Shown here piece by piece: positions 61,001 to 64,000 of a DNA stretch of 64,000 nt (position 1 is its first letter; the number at the start of each line of letters is the position of its first letter). Under the pieces are notes generated by a model, which saw only the letters and a list, made by a program, of their open reading frames with translations, searched no databases and was not told the DNA's origin. The stretch covers positions 1,382,932-1,446,931 of the forward strand of contig PTFA01000024.1 of the NCBI GenBank assembly GCA_003342895.1, written 5' to 3'. The position numbers and the translations under genes are program-made. The stretch comes from Casuarius casuarius. Taxonomy: Eukaryota; Chordata; Aves; Casuariiformes; Casuariidae.

Positions 61001-64000
61001 GGAGTTCTGAATTTACTCACACAAAGACTAGTATCCAAGCATTATTCTTAAAACAGCTTAAAGCTAGCAAAGCTCAATCTGAAGGTCTTTGATGCCAAAA
61101 CAGAGCTTTCCTTCCCATACACAGCTGTGCATGCAAAAGATGATAAATTAAATTAGCTATTGTTTCTCCAACTGTTTGCTGGGACTCAGAATGATTTTTT
61201 TTTTAATGGAATTCAGCAATGAAACAAAACCAGACCCATTTCAATATTTGTATATATAAATTGAAAACAAGCATTCACTTCCATTTGTGCATTGTTCCCT
61301 CCCTATTCCCATTCCAATTAATGAATACACATCAAATAGCTGAATGATCTGTTGTCCAAGGCTGTAGTTTTTTGGCTTAGTGCTGATATGCTTGGCATGG
61401 ATCTCACTAATTTAGAACTTATTTTGATGTTTTAGCTTGCCATTATTCTATTATCTTTTAAAGTGAAATCCCAAACAATTATTAAAGCTCCAAGGAGAGG
61501 CTGAATTGCCTTAACCATCTGACCACATAACTCAAAGGCAGTGAGACTGTTGCACTCTAAAGAGAAGAGTTCACGATGCCCTTGCCCAAACTTACTTTCC
61601 TGGAAAGAAATGCGCACTGAAGACACTGAACTGGACAGTTTGTCCTCATTGCCCAGTTCCTGGACTCTCTGCTCCCACTATAGTGGGCTGGTGGGGAGGT
61701 GTAAAGCGCAAAGAAGGAAACTTCAGCTTTGCTACTTCAAATCAAAGGCTCCAGAGACCCAGCAAATTGCTCCTACACGTCAGAGCACTGTCCCAGGGGA
61801 CAGAAGTAGAGCGATAAAACAACTGTGATAATTGTCCTTAGTAAGAAGAACAGCAAGATAGCCAAAAGCCATAAAAGACCAGCATTGATGAGGTCGGCAT
61901 TAACTGCTCCACAATGACAAGCCCCTGCAGAAGAAAGGCTGCAGAACAGATTAAGGCTGGGAACCCCTCTCAGCTTGGTGGAGGGAGGAGGACAGTCCCT
62001 TTTCCAGAGGTGTGGCTATGGACCCATACCTCCCATCACATCTCCAAGAGGATCCCACACCTCACACAAACTTTAGATGTACCATCTCCCAATTCAGTTT
62101 TCTCCTGCAGGAGGGATACAACGTTCTTCCCTTATATTTTTGGCAAGAAGACTTTCTTCATAAACAAACGTGAAAGAAGCTCCTCCTTCCACACACAACA
62201 AAAGCAAATAGCATAATCAGGGTCTGATTACAAGAGATTTCTGCTCTCTAATTTAAATCATGGTGCAGGTAGGGGTGTGTATTGCACATGATGTGCCATA
62301 GTGTGCATGCTGATCATTCCATGCCATAATCTCAGTTCCTGGAAGGTAAGGCTTTTTCAACAGCATTTTTTCTGGGCAAAATCTCTTAAGCATGTAAGAG
62401 ATGGAATAATATCCTTATTCTGCCTGCAACAAAATGCATATCCTGCATAAATAATCCATAGTCCACAGGCTTACGAGGTCAGAAACCCAGGAGGAATAGG
62501 CAATTTCCTTGTATCTGGTGTGAAAATGTCAGCAGCTGCACGGTTGATTCCAATGGTAGTACGCCCAAGCAGAGTGTTTAAACATAGCAATTTAATCACC
62601 CAAATGATAACCCTCATTATATTGTGTAAACTCTGGCACAAGTTACACTATTGCAGGCACAGAAAGGATATCAGAAAGGGAGAATAACTGAAGCTGTGTT
62701 TTATTTAAACATCATCCTGAGCAAAGAAAGTCAAAAACCAAGGAGCAATTTGAAGGGGAAGTATTTGGGGTTGCTGAATAGAAATGGACAAAGAAATAAC
62801 GAACAAAATATAACCTGAGCATGACACTGCCCTGTCACTATAAACCAGCCAGGCACAAGGAGGCATCGCAATTTTGAAATCAGTCAAGTCACACCAAAGA
62901 GCTGGCTCATCCCTGGAGTGCCACCAGTGCACCTACTGCAGCCTGGCAGAAGGACCTGCGTGAAATGCAAAGGAGCTTCTGTAAGAAGCAGAAATGCACC
63001 AGGTGGAGAGGCTGAGGGGTGATAATCTCACTATCCAAGCTGAAGGAAATGTAAAGATAAATAAACACTGCATAGAAAGACAAGTTTTGGTGGGTTGTTA
63101 TATTTTTAAACATTTAGCATTATGATAATTTAGGACCCATGCCACAGAGCTTTAGCTTCATTCTTAACTCCTCAGGCACTTTTAAAAGATCTTAGCAAGG
63201 TGTATGTCCTTCAGCATCTCTGCTTTTCCCCTGTCATGGCAGGAGCAGCACATGAGCTGTCTCTCAGGCCTGTGTTCTGCTTTGATCTTCAGCTTGTCTC
63301 TTCTGCTGTAACCACGTATTCAGGCCATCCCTTACAGTTATTGCTTTTTCTTCCATAACTCCCAAACCATCTCCCCTCATCCTGCTGAATTTTCACTTCT
63401 TCCACATTCTTGACTGTTACTCTCTCCTCCTCTCTGGCAACTATTCTGGAAGCATTGCTGTCGCTTCTTTTGATATCATGGCCACCACAAGCATAAAAAA
63501 TAATAAATATAGAAAATATTGCTGCTAAACCCATTTTTATGCTCTCTACCTACTATATTTCTTCCCTGACTCTTTCAAGTCACTCCGTTGATTTCACCTT
63601 CCACCATATCAAGCACCAGCTCAGTCCTCTCTCTCTCAAAACCCCTTGGGATACAATTCCCGTCATGTTATCTTACTTATAGAACTTAGAGACTTGCTAC
63701 TGTCACCCCAACACCAGAAGCAGCCTCAGTCACCTGGATCTCCATTTCTCCCACAAGCCCATTTTTGTTTTCTCCTAGTTGTCCCCTCACAGTGGACAAA
63801 ATCCCATTCATAGAAGCAAGCTTCACTCACCCACCTTTCAATTACCCCTCAAAACTTTCACCGCAAACTATCTGGAAGGCAACAATGAGAGGAAGGATGG
63901 TCATGCAGAGAGCTGCATTTTCTACTCCCATGGGAGGAAAGAAGTATTCATGCTACCCCTCTTCCTGCTTCCTTCTGTTTTGCAGATTGCAAATACTTGA
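55079..64000. other. Non-coding unique DNA to the end of the window
   Basis: Stops are dense and no gene or repeat family is recognised. A T11 run lies at 58827-58837. An 81-codon minus-strand frame at 63289-63534 starts in a good initiation context (AAAATGG) with a hydrophobic N-terminus, but has no supporting context. The last kilobase is pyrimidine-rich on the plus strand. Confidence 0.6.

Noticed and set aside
62740..63080. Possible internal CR1 or other retroelement segment
   Set aside because: The text feels repeat-like (GAGGCTGAGGGGTGATAATC) but I could not line up a convincing order of landmarks.
1..64000. CRISPR arrays, operons, phage or defence systems
   Set aside because: No regularly spaced direct repeats, no ribosome-binding-site-led gene series and no dense coding; the DNA is clearly vertebrate non-coding.

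Overview
No protein-coding gene, rRNA or tRNA can be supported anywhere in these 64 kb. The window reads as intergenic or deep-intronic vertebrate DNA, most likely from a bird. Stop codons are dense in all frames and the longest open frames are about 150-165 codons. None resembles a known protein, and none has a convincing splice-site, promoter and poly(A) setting. The avian call rests on three observations: a CR1 LINE 3' tail near 55.0 kb, a probable solo LTR with a 5-bp target-site duplication at 26.6-27.3 kb, and a very low repeat load made up mostly of old decayed amniote repeats. Nothing like mammalian L1 or Alu is seen. A crocodilian or turtle is not excluded, but I would expect more repeats there. 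The species cannot be named.

Layout. From 1 to 6.4 kb the DNA is AT-rich and unique, with a small octamer/homeodomain-like cluster near 6.05 kb. From 6.4 to 9.4 kb there are GC- and CpG-richer patches, with a 12-G run and an inverted repeat. At 11.5-11.9 kb lies an antisense fossil of a CR1/L3-type LINE reverse transcriptase; part of it imitates an immunoglobulin exon. A MIR/L3-like tail sits at 14.3 kb. From 17.8 to 18.9 kb there are a pyrimidine tract and TTATG-type low-complexity DNA. From 19.7 to 23 kb the DNA is GC-richer with few stops but no recognised gene. A TA/TG microsatellite lies at 26.1 kb, followed by the solo LTR at 26,600-27,324. From 27.3 to 35.9 kb the sequence is AT-rich and unique, with two unresolved bases.

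An old amniote interspersed repeat lies at about 35.9-36.1 kb. GC patches occur at 40.0 and 40.75-40.95 kb. MIR-like remnants lie at 46.6 and 48.7 kb. Between them, at 46.85-47.33 kb, is an AT-rich stretch dense in homeodomain/POU-like words with an 18-bp perfect palindrome. This is the best candidate for a conserved regulatory element. A second TA/CA microsatellite and an A/C-rich low-complexity stretch lie at 49.7-50.0 kb. A coding-like but unidentified stretch follows at 50.1-51.1 kb. The CR1 tail is at 55.0 kb. From 55.1 kb to the end I see only unique non-coding DNA.

How the parts work together: there is no operon, defence system or metabolic locus. The biology available is regulatory (possible enhancers, two CTCF-like motifs) and fossil (transposable elements). 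Repeat calls rest on remembered consensus patterns, not on an alignment; RepeatMasker and a multi-species alignment would settle most of them.
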